Assembly (NCBI RefSeq): GCF_000737325.1
Contig: NZ_CP011125.1
Location: forward strand, 8,804,001-8,868,000
Direction: 5' to 3'
Length of the DNA stretch: 64,000 bases
DNA from: Sandaracinus amylolyticus
GTDB lineage: Bacteria; Myxococcota_A; Polyangia; Polyangiales; Sandaracinaceae
The notes beneath the pieces were generated by a model that saw nothing but the letters and a program-made list of their open reading frames with translations, was not told where the DNA came from and did not search any database. Both the position numbers and the translations under genes were made by a program. Positions 37,401 through 45,780 of the stretch are shown here, in pieces. How positions within the stretch are numbered: position 1 is the first letter of the stretch; the number at the start of each line of letters is the position of its first letter.

Positions 37401-39159
37401 GCGCGCGCGCCTCGTCGAGCGGCAGCGCGATCGTCCACGCGCGCGCGGTGATCACGTCGGACGTGGTCGACGCGGTGCGGAGCCCGCTCGCGTCGAGCGC
37501 CGCATCGATCGCGAGCGGTGCGCCGGCCTCGGCGAACACCAGCGCGCTGCCGCCGCGTACCTCGCGTCCCTCGATGATCGGGCGCGCGCGCACCAGCAGC
37601 GGGCCGGCGACGTCCTCGGGGATCGGGAGCTCGATGCGGGTCTCGCCCGGCGCGAGCACGCGCGCTGCCACCGCGTGCTGCAGGCCGCTCTCGACCGCGA
37701 GCACCGACACCGCGATCGGCGCGCGCGCGACCGACGCGGCGCGCGCGATCTCGAGACGCAACAACGCGCCGCTGCGCACCCGCACCTCGTCGGCGCGCAC
37801 GCGCGCGGTGCCGTCGGCGTCGAGCGGAAGGCACACCTCGCGCTCGAACGCGCGCGGACCATCGCCGACGCGGATCGTCACCGCGGCCTGCGCGTCGCCG
37901 CCACAGTGTCCGCTCGCGTCGTTGCCGGTGATCGAGACGTCGAACGTCGCCACGCCGCTGGCGTCGGTGGTCGCGGTGCGCTCCGCGCCGAGCCGTGGCC
38001 CCGAGATGCGCACCGGCACGCCTGCGCTCGCCGCGCGTCCTTCGAGATCGACGACGCGGACGAAGATGCGCCCGCCGAGCTCCGGGATCAGCGCGCCGCC
38101 TTCGACCGCGAGCGACGCGACGTGATCGACGCGCGACACCCGCACCGTTGCCTGACCGTCGCCGCGCCCCAGGCCTTCGCGCGTGACCGTCGCGTGGATC
38201 GTCGCGTCCGACCACGCGCCGCCGATCGCCGGCGCGCGCCACGCCATGCGCGTGCGGCCCGTCGCGTCGGTGCGCGCGGTGCGACCGGGATCGTCGTGCT
38301 CGAAGCCCGAGAGCTCGACGAGCGCGTTCGGCACCGGACGCCCATCGGGACGCCGCGCGACCACGTCGACCGCGATCGCGGCGCCGGGCTCGATCACGCG
38401 GCGCTCGGGCGCGATCGACACCAGCAGCGCAGGCGCAGCCGGCTCGGCGACGAGCGCGCTCGCACGCGCGCTCACCACGTTCTCCTCGGCGTCCTCGGCG
38501 CGCGCCTCGATGCTCACCTGACCGACCACGTCGCGACCCACCGCGAAGACGTGCGCGAAGAGGCCCGCGGCGTCGGTGCGCACCACGATGGGCGCGCCGA
38601 GCGGATGATCGTGTGCGTCGCGCGCGACGAGGCGCACCTCGACGTTCGCGATCGCACGCCCGGTGCGCGCTTCGCTGAGACGACCGAACGCGTGCACGCG
38701 TCCTTCACGCGGCACCTGAGCGCGCGCGACCCAGAGCTGGATCGCGCGAGGCTCGGTCACGCGGACCGTGAGCTCGAAGCGGCGCACCACACCGCGCGAG
38801 AGCACGCGCAGCACCACCGGGAACGCGTCCGGCGCGTCCTCGGGAATCGCGAGCTCGAGCGTCGCGCGGCCCGACGCGTCGGTCCGCATCGGGACCGTCG
38901 GAGCGCTGGGATCGAGCGCGGTGGTGAGCTGGATCCCGGCGTCGGCACCGGGGCGCAGATCGCTGGTGCCGATCACCTCGTACGCGGTGAGCAACCACCG
39001 CAGATGCCCGCCGCGCGGCGCGCTGAGCGCCCCTTCGAGCCCGAGCTCGAGCCCCTGGATCTCGGCGCCGCGCAGCGACGTGCGGCCCGCGCTCTGGGCG
39101 GCCGCGGAGGCGGTGAATAGCGAGATCGCGAGCAGAATCGAGATGTTACGCATCATCAT
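34438..39159 (-). CDS. alpha-2-macroglobulin-like protein without thioester (copy 2)
   Basis: 1573 aa. Start ATGATGATG at 39159, with GGAGGTGG 7 bases upstream. Signal peptide (cleavage after SAAAQ, about 21). Tandem Ig-like/MG domains (PGAAIAVDVVARRPDGRP, ISGPRLG, TTDASGVATFDVS) then a GspG-like segment (about residues 800-853: DAWGRPF, SSGPDG, GDDVAD), a late MG domain (VTNASPQDRQL) and an alpha-helical region with QPDGSFTGHDRAVATACAIVAL (terpenoid-toroid/TED-like). The thioester CxEQ is absent, as in E. coli YfaS. Bacterial A2Ms are thought to trap proteases in the periplasm. Overlaps copy 1's stop by 4 bases. Confidence 0.8.
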   Translation of the reverse strand: MMMRNISILLAISLFTASAAAQSAGRTSLRGAEIQGLELGLEGALSAPRGGHLRWLLTAYEVIGTSDLRPGADAGIQLTTALDPSAPTVPMRTDASGRATLELAIPEDAPDAFPVVLRVLSRGVVRRFELTVRVTEPRAIQLWVARAQVPREGRVHAFGRLSEARTGRAIANVEVRLVARDAHDHPLGAPIVVRTDAAGLFAHVFAVGRDVVGQVSIEARAEDAEENVVSARASALVAEPAAPALLVSIAPERRVIEPGAAIAVDVVARRPDGRPVPNALVELSGFEHDDPGRTARTDATGRTRMAWRAPAIGGAWSDATIHATVTREGLGRGDGQATVRVSRVDHVASLAVEGGALIPELGGRIFVRVVDLEGRAASAGVPVRISGPRLGAERTATTDASGVATFDVSITGNDASGHCGGDAQAAVTIRVGDGPRAFEREVCLPLDADGTARVRADEVRVRSGALLRLEIARAASVARAPIAVSVLAVESGLQHAVAARVLAPGETRIELPIPEDVAGPLLVRARPIIEGREVRGGSALVFAEAGAPLAIDAALDASGLRTASTTSDVITARAWTIALPLDEARALAQTIRHDALGPLATLRTEPATASPALIAGALSAATPIDVGAPFVLREGRTIPMPTPDDPVAQGLLRDPWRAQSRFLTGRLALVFSAIERQVAGAVPGRIDDVAVQTNGRWDFNAQILAALEGSGDLGAEGATGLGGEPLTIEQLRRVDPAFTYDRVAARITRERLYRLMVALRRFVQSNGFDLPWARLGDPSTWLRHLSSMWIDGVGQIPARELVDAWGRPFVLRAITGRARFAAWSPLPGWELFSSGPDGIPGNGDDVADPSARVLPSGSPYAEAVGEDALVARLRGAELGRATIELLQHGGIVPVSVGAVPSQPAAAAQEQGARLWNDLPGELEVDPEPLALRRPTEPGVGAGGRIVTLGERVALDIDEEPRTWGALVVAFTPEGSVALAEARARLGAPLIVTGAMPARLRAGEPVSLSLVVTNASPQDRQLAITVGGAAPIEGTSESLALPAGTARAITIELRGTAIGAGEATITLSESNEPIRTVRWRVAVDAGLHPWRVRSATALFREQWQTRLEQPASATRAIARVVVMHPSALHRDPDLVERREHDAATLAWAATMAGAPIDPELRARLLSAQQPDGSFTGHDRAVATACAIVALSALAEEDDDAAAALQRARWALQSTSSDDLASWSQQLVALAAAGVPDPADAEEAELDPVSAYAAQLRTRIRRALRRVPEEPVVLARLAAGLLLADPRDAYGRVMFERARAAVVDVESGGGLVVRTREPRDSGFEQLSSTLALALAAHQLGESELAVRLVAGALDRDHVIARRGGEPLFWMLAAASYGVLGAGDAPSLALVANGRSYAVEFTNGIAVIPIDHARDVDVSLRRGGPGVHVIARAETVLDLPFRAIDRAPIELSLDGDPGDAGDVAALELTVRARERIPSGVVVDLQLPAGVEADEALLQLVRDRGALDVARREPRFVRVTLPAMEAGVAAVLPLPLRWSVHGTLEGLAVIAHPADAPGAITVLAPRPLEVAPPRDVE

Positions 39160-42100
39160 CGCGCCACCTCCCACAGCGGGCGCGGCATCGGCACCGGAGG
39201 TCTGGGCTCGGGCGGCGGCGACGCGTCGGCCTCGGGCGGCTCGGGCTCGGGGCCGTCGTCGGCGATCACGAGCTCGCGCGAGGGCAGCACGCTCACCGCG
39301 CGCACGTCGGCGCGCGGCGGCGCGGCGTCGTCCCACGCGCTCGCGCCGAGGCCGCGCAGCGTGCCGCCGACCGACCAGCGGGCGCGCACCGGGATCGCGG
39401 TGAAGCCGCCGGGCGCCATCGGACGCAGGTGCAGGCGCAGCGTGGCGCCCTCGAGCTCGGGCGGTGCGGCGAGCAGCGCGGTCATCGCCTCGCGCGTGGG
39501 CTCGTCGAGCTCGGCGCCCGCGGGCAATTCGATCTCGACGATCGGTCGCGCGATCACCCGCGCGCCGCGGTTGTGCACGGTGAGCAGCGAGCCCGAGCGC
39601 ACGTCGCGCGCGCCGGTCTCGCCGGTCCACGCGAGATCGAGGCGCGCGCTGCGCGCGGGCGCGACGTCCCACGGGAGCGCGTAGCGCAGATCGATCGTCG
39701 CGAGGGCGAGCGCGCCCTCGGGCAACGTGATCACGATGCGATGCGCGCCCGGCGCGCCGAGCCCGTCGAGCGTCGCGCTCGCGACGCCGCCCTCGAGCGC
39801 GCTCTCGATCGCGCGTCCGTCGAGCGTCACCGCGATCGACTCGATCGCCCCGCGCGTGAGCAGCGCGGCGGCCGCCGATGCGAGCGCGCGCACCCGAGGC
39901 GGCCATCGGTGCGCGCCGCGCGCGATGTCGGCGATGTTGCGGAGCAGCGGCATCGCGCCTTCTGGCTCGCCCATCGCGATGCGCGCGAGCGCGAGGTGCG
40001 CGGTGGGCTCGACGCGCGGCTCGATGCCGCCGTCGTCGGCGTCGGGCTCGAGCCACGCCTGATCGCCTCCGTCGGACGAGCGCAGCGCGAAGACGTGGCG
40101 CTCGGCGCGGCGCAGCATCTCGCTCGCGCGCGGATCGTCGGCGCCACGGCGGCTCAGCGCGAGCGCGGCGGCGACACGCGCCCACGTCGCGGGCGCGTCG
40201 GAGGCACGCGCGCCTTCGGCCGACGCGAGGCGGCGAAGGCGATCGACGAGGCGCAGCAGATCGTCGCGCGCGCTCGGGTGCGCATCGACGTCGCGGATCG
40301 CCGGCGCGAGCGCGACGAGCATCGCCGACGCGGGCGCGAACACCGGCATGTCGGGGCGCACGATGCGCGCGTCGCGCACCTCCTCGGGCAGCTGCGTCGC
40401 GAGCGAGCGCAGCGCGGCGGCCGCCGCGTCCTCGCTCAGGTTGGGCAGCGTCCATCCCGCCCCGAGCAGCGTCGCGAGGTGCAGCGGGTCCCAGCCGCGG
40501 AACCAGCCCTCGTCGACGCCGGGGTCGGTCGGCAGCTGCGAGAGCACCGCGTCGCGCGCGACGTCGGGCATCGGGCGGCGCGCCATCGCGAGCGCCCAGG
40601 CGGCCTGCACCGCGTCTCCATCGCTCGCCCACTCCGCGGGGTCGCCGACGATCGCGCCGCCCACCGCGACGCGCAGCTGACCGGGGCCGCGCTGCAGCGC
40701 GCGCGCGGGCACGTCGATCGTGATCTCGTCGCCGCTCCCCACGAGCTCGCGACGCTGCTCGACCACGCGTCGTGCGTCCTCGATCACCACGATCGGCCGG
40801 CGCACCGCGTCGAGCGCGGTGCCGTCCTCGCGCAGCGCGCGCACCACGATCGCGCCCTCACCGGCGGCGCGCGCACGCACCACCGCGATCGCCTCGCGCG
40901 AGTCGCCGGGCGGGATCTCGATCGGCGCGAGCGGCTCGACGTCGAGCCCTGCCGCGCCCTCGATCGTGATCTCGAAGCGCGCGCGCAGCGGCTCGGTGGT
41001 GCGATTCTGCACGCGCACCGGCAGGCGCATCAGGTCGCCGATGCGCGCGGCGGGCGGCACCGGCGCGTCGACCATCGCTTCCTGATCGACGCGGACCCTG
41101 CCGCGACCCGAGGTGATCCAGCCCGACGTGGTCCAGCCGATCGCCTCGAGGCGATACGTCGTGAGCGCGTCGGCGAGCGGGATCGTGATGCGCGCGGTGC
41201 CGCTCGCATCGAGCGCGACCTCGCCGACGAAGAACAGCGTCGCGGGGAACTCCTCGCGCACCACCGAGCCCATTGCCTGGAGGCGATCCGGCGCGACGGG
41301 CTGCGCGGGGGCCTGGGCCTGCGGTGCTTCACGCGCAGGCGCGTCTCGCGCGCGACGGCCGCGGCCACCCTCGGCGTCGTCGGCGAAGTCGTAGGCCACG
41401 CTCTCGCCGCTGGCGGCGGCGCCGCCCATCGCCTGCTGCTCGATCTCGCGCGCCATCCGATCAGCTTCGGCCTGCATGTCGGCGAGCTCGGCCTGCAGTC
41501 GGATGTCCGACTCGCTCACCGTCGCGGTCACCGGCCCGGCGCGTCGCTCTTCTTCCGCCGCGAGCCCGAGCCGTCGGTACGCGGTCACCAGCGCCTGCAG
41601 CACGCGCTCTCCCGGCGCGAGCCGCGAGAGCTGCTCCATCAAGCGGTCTTCGCCCGAGATCACCGCGTACGGCGTGCGCGCCGGCACCGCGCGCTCGAAC
41701 GGATCACGCACGTCGTCGGCCGTGCCCGCGCGCCCATCGGGCCCCGGCGACGCGAGCTCGTAGTCGACCGCGCGCGACGACACGACGAGCGCGGGGCCAC
41801 GCCCTCCGACGCGACGGAGCGCGAACGGCCGACCCCACGGATCGATCAGCGCGTCCGCAGGAAGCATCCCGAGCTGCACCACGCGCGCGAGCCAGCGCTC
41901 GGGCGGCTCCCCCGCCGATGCACGCAGCGCTGCATCGTCGTCCGGATTCGCGAACCGCGTGAGCGCGACCAGCAAGCGCACCAGCCGCTCGCGCGCCACA
42001 CGCCGCGCGATGCGATCGAACGTGAAGCTCGGATCCGCCGCGGTGATCATCGCGAGCGTCAGCGGCTGACCACCGAGCGTGAGCGCCTGCGAGGGCGCGA

Positions 42101-44336
42101 GCAGGTGCATCGCGACCACGCGCTCCACCACATCGGGTCGCAGCTCCACGCGCGTGCCGCTCGTGCGCACCAGCGCATCGCGCGCGGCGCGGTCCGACCC
42201 CAGCTGCGCCACCGCGCGCTCGATCGCGTGCATCACCGGCGCGAGACCACGACGGCGCAGCTCCTCGCGCGCCGCGATCGGATCGCGCAGCACGCCGCCC
42301 GCGAGCACCGGCGCGCTGCCGGTCGGGCTCTCGTGCGTGTCCCACGGCTCCTGCACCAGCGGCGCGGGCTGCGTCACGGCGCCGTCGAGCGGCAGCGAGC
42401 TCGCGAGCGACGCGCGCACGTAGCGCTCGTTCGTCGCGTCGAAGGGCCCGCGCAGCACGTCGCGCAGCTCGCCCGCGATCCACTCGAGCGCGAAATCGCT
42501 CTCCCCACCGTGCGCCGCCTCGTCGCGCGCGAGCAGCGCGATCCACCCCCGCTCCGGCGACACGCTGGCACGCACCGCGACGTCGGCGCGCTCGCGCACC
42601 CGATGCAGCTCGCGCTCGGGCGTCACGTCGAGCGCGAACGCGTCCGCGGGACGCACGAGGATCGCGGTGATCGTGCCGCGCTCGATCAGCGCCGCGCCGA
42701 GCTCACCCATCGGGCGCGACGCATCCGCCGCCGACACCGGACGCGCGCGCACCCGGAGCACGCCCTGCACGTCGGCCGGCAACACGAGCGTCACGCTCCG
42801 CGCGCTCGCATCACCCCACGCCGCGGCGACCGCGCGATCGTTCGCGAGCGCCTCGACCAGCACCAGGCGTCCGTTCGCGCGCGGACGCCGGATCAGCTCG
42901 ATCTCCACCCGCGACCCGGGCGCGACCACCGGCGTGCGCGCCCGCGCGAGCACGCCCGCCTCGAGCGCCACCCGCGCGCACACCGTCGCGAGCGTCGACG
43001 CCGGCTGGGTGCGCACCTCGACCTCGAAGCTCGTCGCGGGCTGCCCCGCGCACGCCCCACCCTGCGCGCGCGCCGCCGCACCGCGCGGCAGGCGCACCCG
43101 CACCGAGGCGAGCCCGTGCGCATCGGTGCGCGCCGTCGCGCGTCCGTTCGGCACGCCGAGCCCACGCACCTCGAGCTCCACGCCCTGCGAGATCGGCCGC
43201 CCGCGCGGGTCGCTCACCGCGAGGTACAGCTCGGTGTCGATCTCGGGCACCAGCCCGCCCGCCTCGGGCGTCGCCGCGACCAACCATCGCGTGCGCGCGA
43301 GCGTGTACGCCGCCGAGCCCACCAGCGTGCCGTGCGCCGCGTGGCTCACGCGCGCGATCACCTGCCGCGGCGCCGCGTCGCCCGCGAGGAAGCTCGGCGC
43401 GCGCGCGTCGATCACCGCGATGCCTTCGTCGTCGGTCACCAGCTCGAGCGGCGATGCGTTCTCGTCGCCGACCGTCAGCGACACGCGCGCGCCGCGCACC
43501 GGCGTGCCCGAGGGCGTCGTCACCCGCACCCGACCGCCGAGCGGCGCGCCGGGCTCGAGCACCTCGCGGTCGAGCGTGACCTCCACCGCGAGCCGCTCGA
43601 CGGTGCGCCGCACGATCGTGATCGCACGCGCGGCGAGCGGCGCGCCTTCCGCCTGCGCCTGCACCGTCCATCGCCCGAGCGCCGCGCCCTCGGGGATCAC
43701 GATCTCGACCGATGCCGCGCCCGACGCGCCGGTCTCGGTGCGCCGCTCCGCGACCATCGTGCCCTGCTGATCGTGCAGTCGGAAGACGATCGGCGCGCTC
43801 GGGATCGGCGCGCGATCGCGCACCGCGCGCACCAGCGACCAGACGCGCACCGTCTCGCCCGGCTGATAGCGATTGCGATCGGTCAGCACGTCGACGCCCC
43901 GCGCCGCGAGCTGCGTCATCGGGAACCGGAAGACGCGCCCCGCGATCCCGGCGCGATGCACGTGCACCTCGATCCACGGCGCCGCGAGATCCTCGAGCGG
44001 CACCGGCACCTCGATGGTCACACGTCCTTGCTCGACGCTCCGCGCGTGCGCGCGCAGCACCACCTCGCGGCCGTGCCCTACCCTTCGCTGCTGCGTGAGC
44101 GTGACGTCGAGCTCGAGCCCCGGCGTCGGGCGCAGATCGGAGAGGCCCTGGACCTCGTACGCGGTGCCGTGCAGGCGCACCATCGCGCCGCGCTCGGCGG
44201 CGGTGCTCCCGTGCAGCGCGAGCTCGTAGCCCACCGGGCTCGCGGGATCCACGGCGTCGGCGTCCTGTGCGCGGGCGAGCGCTGGGGCGAAGAGGACGAG
44301 AGCGAAGAGAAGAAGAGAGCGCGGGCTCGTGCGCAT
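39156..44336 (-). CDS. alpha-2-macroglobulin-like protein without thioester (copy 1)
   Basis: 1726 aa. ATG at 44336, AGGAG upstream. Signal peptide to about 23. MG/Ig-like domains fill residues 30-560 (PGETVRVWSLVR, TDDEGIAVIDA). About residues 825-880 carry the GspG-like segment (DPWGRPF, SPGPDGRAGTADDV). A Glu/Ala/Gln-rich coil (about 955-1020) follows, then the canonical MG7 signature (EFPATLFFVGE, DALTTYRLEAIGWT, RLPVRVQNRT) at about 1030-1130 and a helical TED-like region. No CxEQ thioester; only a few Cys in the whole chain. Longer than copy 2 by the coil. Stop overlaps copy 2's start. Confidence 0.82.
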   Translation of the reverse strand: MRTSPRSLLLFALVLFAPALARAQDADAVDPASPVGYELALHGSTAAERGAMVRLHGTAYEVQGLSDLRPTPGLELDVTLTQQRRVGHGREVVLRAHARSVEQGRVTIEVPVPLEDLAAPWIEVHVHRAGIAGRVFRFPMTQLAARGVDVLTDRNRYQPGETVRVWSLVRAVRDRAPIPSAPIVFRLHDQQGTMVAERRTETGASGAASVEIVIPEGAALGRWTVQAQAEGAPLAARAITIVRRTVERLAVEVTLDREVLEPGAPLGGRVRVTTPSGTPVRGARVSLTVGDENASPLELVTDDEGIAVIDARAPSFLAGDAAPRQVIARVSHAAHGTLVGSAAYTLARTRWLVAATPEAGGLVPEIDTELYLAVSDPRGRPISQGVELEVRGLGVPNGRATARTDAHGLASVRVRLPRGAAARAQGGACAGQPATSFEVEVRTQPASTLATVCARVALEAGVLARARTPVVAPGSRVEIELIRRPRANGRLVLVEALANDRAVAAAWGDASARSVTLVLPADVQGVLRVRARPVSAADASRPMGELGAALIERGTITAILVRPADAFALDVTPERELHRVRERADVAVRASVSPERGWIALLARDEAAHGGESDFALEWIAGELRDVLRGPFDATNERYVRASLASSLPLDGAVTQPAPLVQEPWDTHESPTGSAPVLAGGVLRDPIAAREELRRRGLAPVMHAIERAVAQLGSDRAARDALVRTSGTRVELRPDVVERVVAMHLLAPSQALTLGGQPLTLAMITAADPSFTFDRIARRVARERLVRLLVALTRFANPDDDAALRASAGEPPERWLARVVQLGMLPADALIDPWGRPFALRRVGGRGPALVVSSRAVDYELASPGPDGRAGTADDVRDPFERAVPARTPYAVISGEDRLMEQLSRLAPGERVLQALVTAYRRLGLAAEEERRAGPVTATVSESDIRLQAELADMQAEADRMAREIEQQAMGGAAASGESVAYDFADDAEGGRGRRARDAPAREAPQAQAPAQPVAPDRLQAMGSVVREEFPATLFFVGEVALDASGTARITIPLADALTTYRLEAIGWTTSGWITSGRGRVRVDQEAMVDAPVPPAARIGDLMRLPVRVQNRTTEPLRARFEITIEGAAGLDVEPLAPIEIPPGDSREAIAVVRARAAGEGAIVVRALREDGTALDAVRRPIVVIEDARRVVEQRRELVGSGDEITIDVPARALQRGPGQLRVAVGGAIVGDPAEWASDGDAVQAAWALAMARRPMPDVARDAVLSQLPTDPGVDEGWFRGWDPLHLATLLGAGWTLPNLSEDAAAAALRSLATQLPEEVRDARIVRPDMPVFAPASAMLVALAPAIRDVDAHPSARDDLLRLVDRLRRLASAEGARASDAPATWARVAAALALSRRGADDPRASEMLRRAERHVFALRSSDGGDQAWLEPDADDGGIEPRVEPTAHLALARIAMGEPEGAMPLLRNIADIARGAHRWPPRVRALASAAAALLTRGAIESIAVTLDGRAIESALEGGVASATLDGLGAPGAHRIVITLPEGALALATIDLRYALPWDVAPARSARLDLAWTGETGARDVRSGSLLTVHNRGARVIARPIVEIELPAGAELDEPTREAMTALLAAPPELEGATLRLHLRPMAPGGFTAIPVRARWSVGGTLRGLGASAWDDAAPPRADVRAVSVLPSRELVIADDGPEPEPPEADASPPPEPRPPVPMPRPLWEVAR

Positions 44337-44460
44337 GGAGCTCCTGGTCACGCGTCGTACGACCCACGCGACGCGATTCGCCGTGGGTGCGGACCTTGGG
44401 ACGCGCGAGGAGCCTATCCGTTCCACTGCGCGCGCTCGTAGTTCGCGCGCGCCGCGGAGA

Positions 44461-45330
44461 TCAGTCGTTCGCGGCGGGCACGACCGCGAGATCCTCCGCG
44501 ACGGTCATGTGGAAATGGAAGCGATGCAGCGGGTTGTGCATCAGCATCGGCGGCCCGACGTCGCTCGTCATGCCGCGCCCCTCGAACCACGCGCGGAAGT
44601 CGCGGACCAGATCGGGGTCGTTGTAGTAGATGCGCAGCCGACCGCCCGAGCAGGTCGCGAGGATCTTCGCGAGGTCGATCACGCGCGCGCGCAGCAGCTC
44701 GACCTCGCGCGCCGAGCGCTGCGCGTAGTTGTCGGGATAACGCCCGCCCCCGATGTTCTGCGCGATCATCGCGTGCTCGAGGTACAGGTCGACGTCGACG
44801 CCGCGATCGTGGGTCTGATGGCGCGGCCCCGCCGCATCGAGGTCGCCGACCGTCACCACCTCGCCGGGCCAGCGACGCTGGTACTCCGCGGCCGTCGCCG
44901 CGATCAGCGAGACGAGCCCGGGGCGCGCCCAGCGATGATCGTCGGTGGTGTTGCGCCACGTGCGCCAGAGCCCGCCCGACTCGCGCCCGGTCGGGAGCTG
45001 CCAGCGACACCGCGGATACGGCGCGCCCTCGTCGCACGCGGGATCGCGCGGGTACTCGAGCGCCGGGCGCAGGCACGCGTAGTCCTCGTCGCTCGGCGCA
45101 GCGAGGATCGCGCCGTCGGGCGCGAAGCGCGGGTCGTGCGTGCCGGCGTCCTCCGGCGTGCTCGCCGCGACCACCACACCCGCATCGGGGCTCGGCTGGT
45201 CGCGCCGGGTCTCGACCACGATCTCGCCCGCCTCTTCCCCGGCGAACGCGAGGGCCACCGCACCGAGCGCCGCCCCGACGAGCGGGAGCGCGAGCCAGAC
45301 CACCGGAGGAACGCGTGCAGGACCTGCCAC
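44461..45330 (-). CDS. MepA-like (LAS-family) murein endopeptidase
   Basis: 289 aa, GTG start at 45330. N-terminal TM/signal anchor (about 9-30). The C-terminal half matches LAS-type zinc peptidases (MepA): first motif HQTHDRGVDVDLYL (His and Asp ligands, about 170-183) and second motif HRFHFHM (about 268-274). MepA cleaves D-Ala-meso-DAP crosslinks in peptidoglycan. Residues 65-150 have Cys pairs. 124 bp upstream of the A2M gene on the same strand, so it may lead that operon: a wall-cutting enzyme next to protease-trap proteins fits attack or defence at the envelope (inference). Confidence 0.75.
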   Translation of the reverse strand: MAGPARVPPVVWLALPLVGAALGAVALAFAGEEAGEIVVETRRDQPSPDAGVVVAASTPEDAGTHDPRFAPDGAILAAPSDEDYACLRPALEYPRDPACDEGAPYPRCRWQLPTGRESGGLWRTWRNTTDDHRWARPGLVSLIAATAAEYQRRWPGEVVTVGDLDAAGPRHQTHDRGVDVDLYLEHAMIAQNIGGGRYPDNYAQRSAREVELLRARVIDLAKILATCSGGRLRIYYNDPDLVRDFRAWFEGRGMTSDVGPPMLMHNPLHRFHFHMTVAEDLAVVPAAND

Positions 45331-45397
45331 GACGAGGGCTGCGGGTATCGCAACGAGGCGCCCGGCGCAAGGATTCGAGCGCGACCCGAGATCGGAT

Positions 45398-45426
45398 TTG
45401 ACAGCCTGCGACCTCTCTCCAATACT
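45398..45426 (+). promoter_or_regulatory. sigma-70 promoter of the tRNA gene
   Basis: TTGACA (45398-45403), 17-base spacer, AATACT (45421-45426): perfect -35, four of six at -10, about 50 bp before the tRNA. Confidence 0.7.
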
Positions 45427-45478
45427 CCGCCGCTACCTCGACCGTGGGGCCCAAAACTCCGCGGAAAACGAGCGAAAC

Positions 45479-45552
45479 GGCGACGTAGCTCAGTCGGCTA
45501 GAGCGGGCGTTTCATACGCGCTAGGTCAGTGGTTCGATTCCACTCGTCGCCA
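45479..45552 (+). tRNA. tRNA-Met (CAT)
   Basis: 74-nt cloverleaf. Acceptor GGCGACG (45479-45485) pairs with CGTCGCC (45545-45551), discriminator A. D-arm TAGCTCAGTCGGCTAGAGC, anticodon loop TTCATAC with anticodon CAT, T-loop TTCGATT. The G1-C72 pair rules out the initiator (which has an unpaired C1). CCA is not encoded. Elongator Met is the first choice; tRNA-Ile2 with modified CAT cannot be fully excluded. Confidence 0.92.
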
Positions 45553-45780
45553 TCATCTCCGTGAGATCATCGAGCCCCGGCCGTGCCAGCGGTCCGGGGC
45601 TTCGACGTTCTGGCGGCTCGGCCCACCTGAGGCCGATCTCGGCGCGACGTCGCCACCGCGAAAATCGCGAGCGGCTGCGCGTCCCGGCTGGCGCGCGAGC
45701 GGACGAGCGGGAAGAAATGGAGCGCGCGACGCGGACGTTGCGCGCGAACCCCGGTGCGCTGCCCCGGGTCGAGGTGCGTG

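Noticed and set aside
34438-44336. Thioester (CxEQ) in the A2M proteins
   Set aside because: No CxEQ occurs in either protein; the few Cys lie elsewhere.
39429-44441. A 1670-codon open frame opposite the first A2M gene
   Set aside because: Arg/His-rich low-complexity translation with no domains; a shadow of GC-rich codon use on the other strand.
45479-45552. Initiator tRNA-fMet
   Set aside because: The G1-C72 pair is present, whereas initiators have a mismatch at 1-72.
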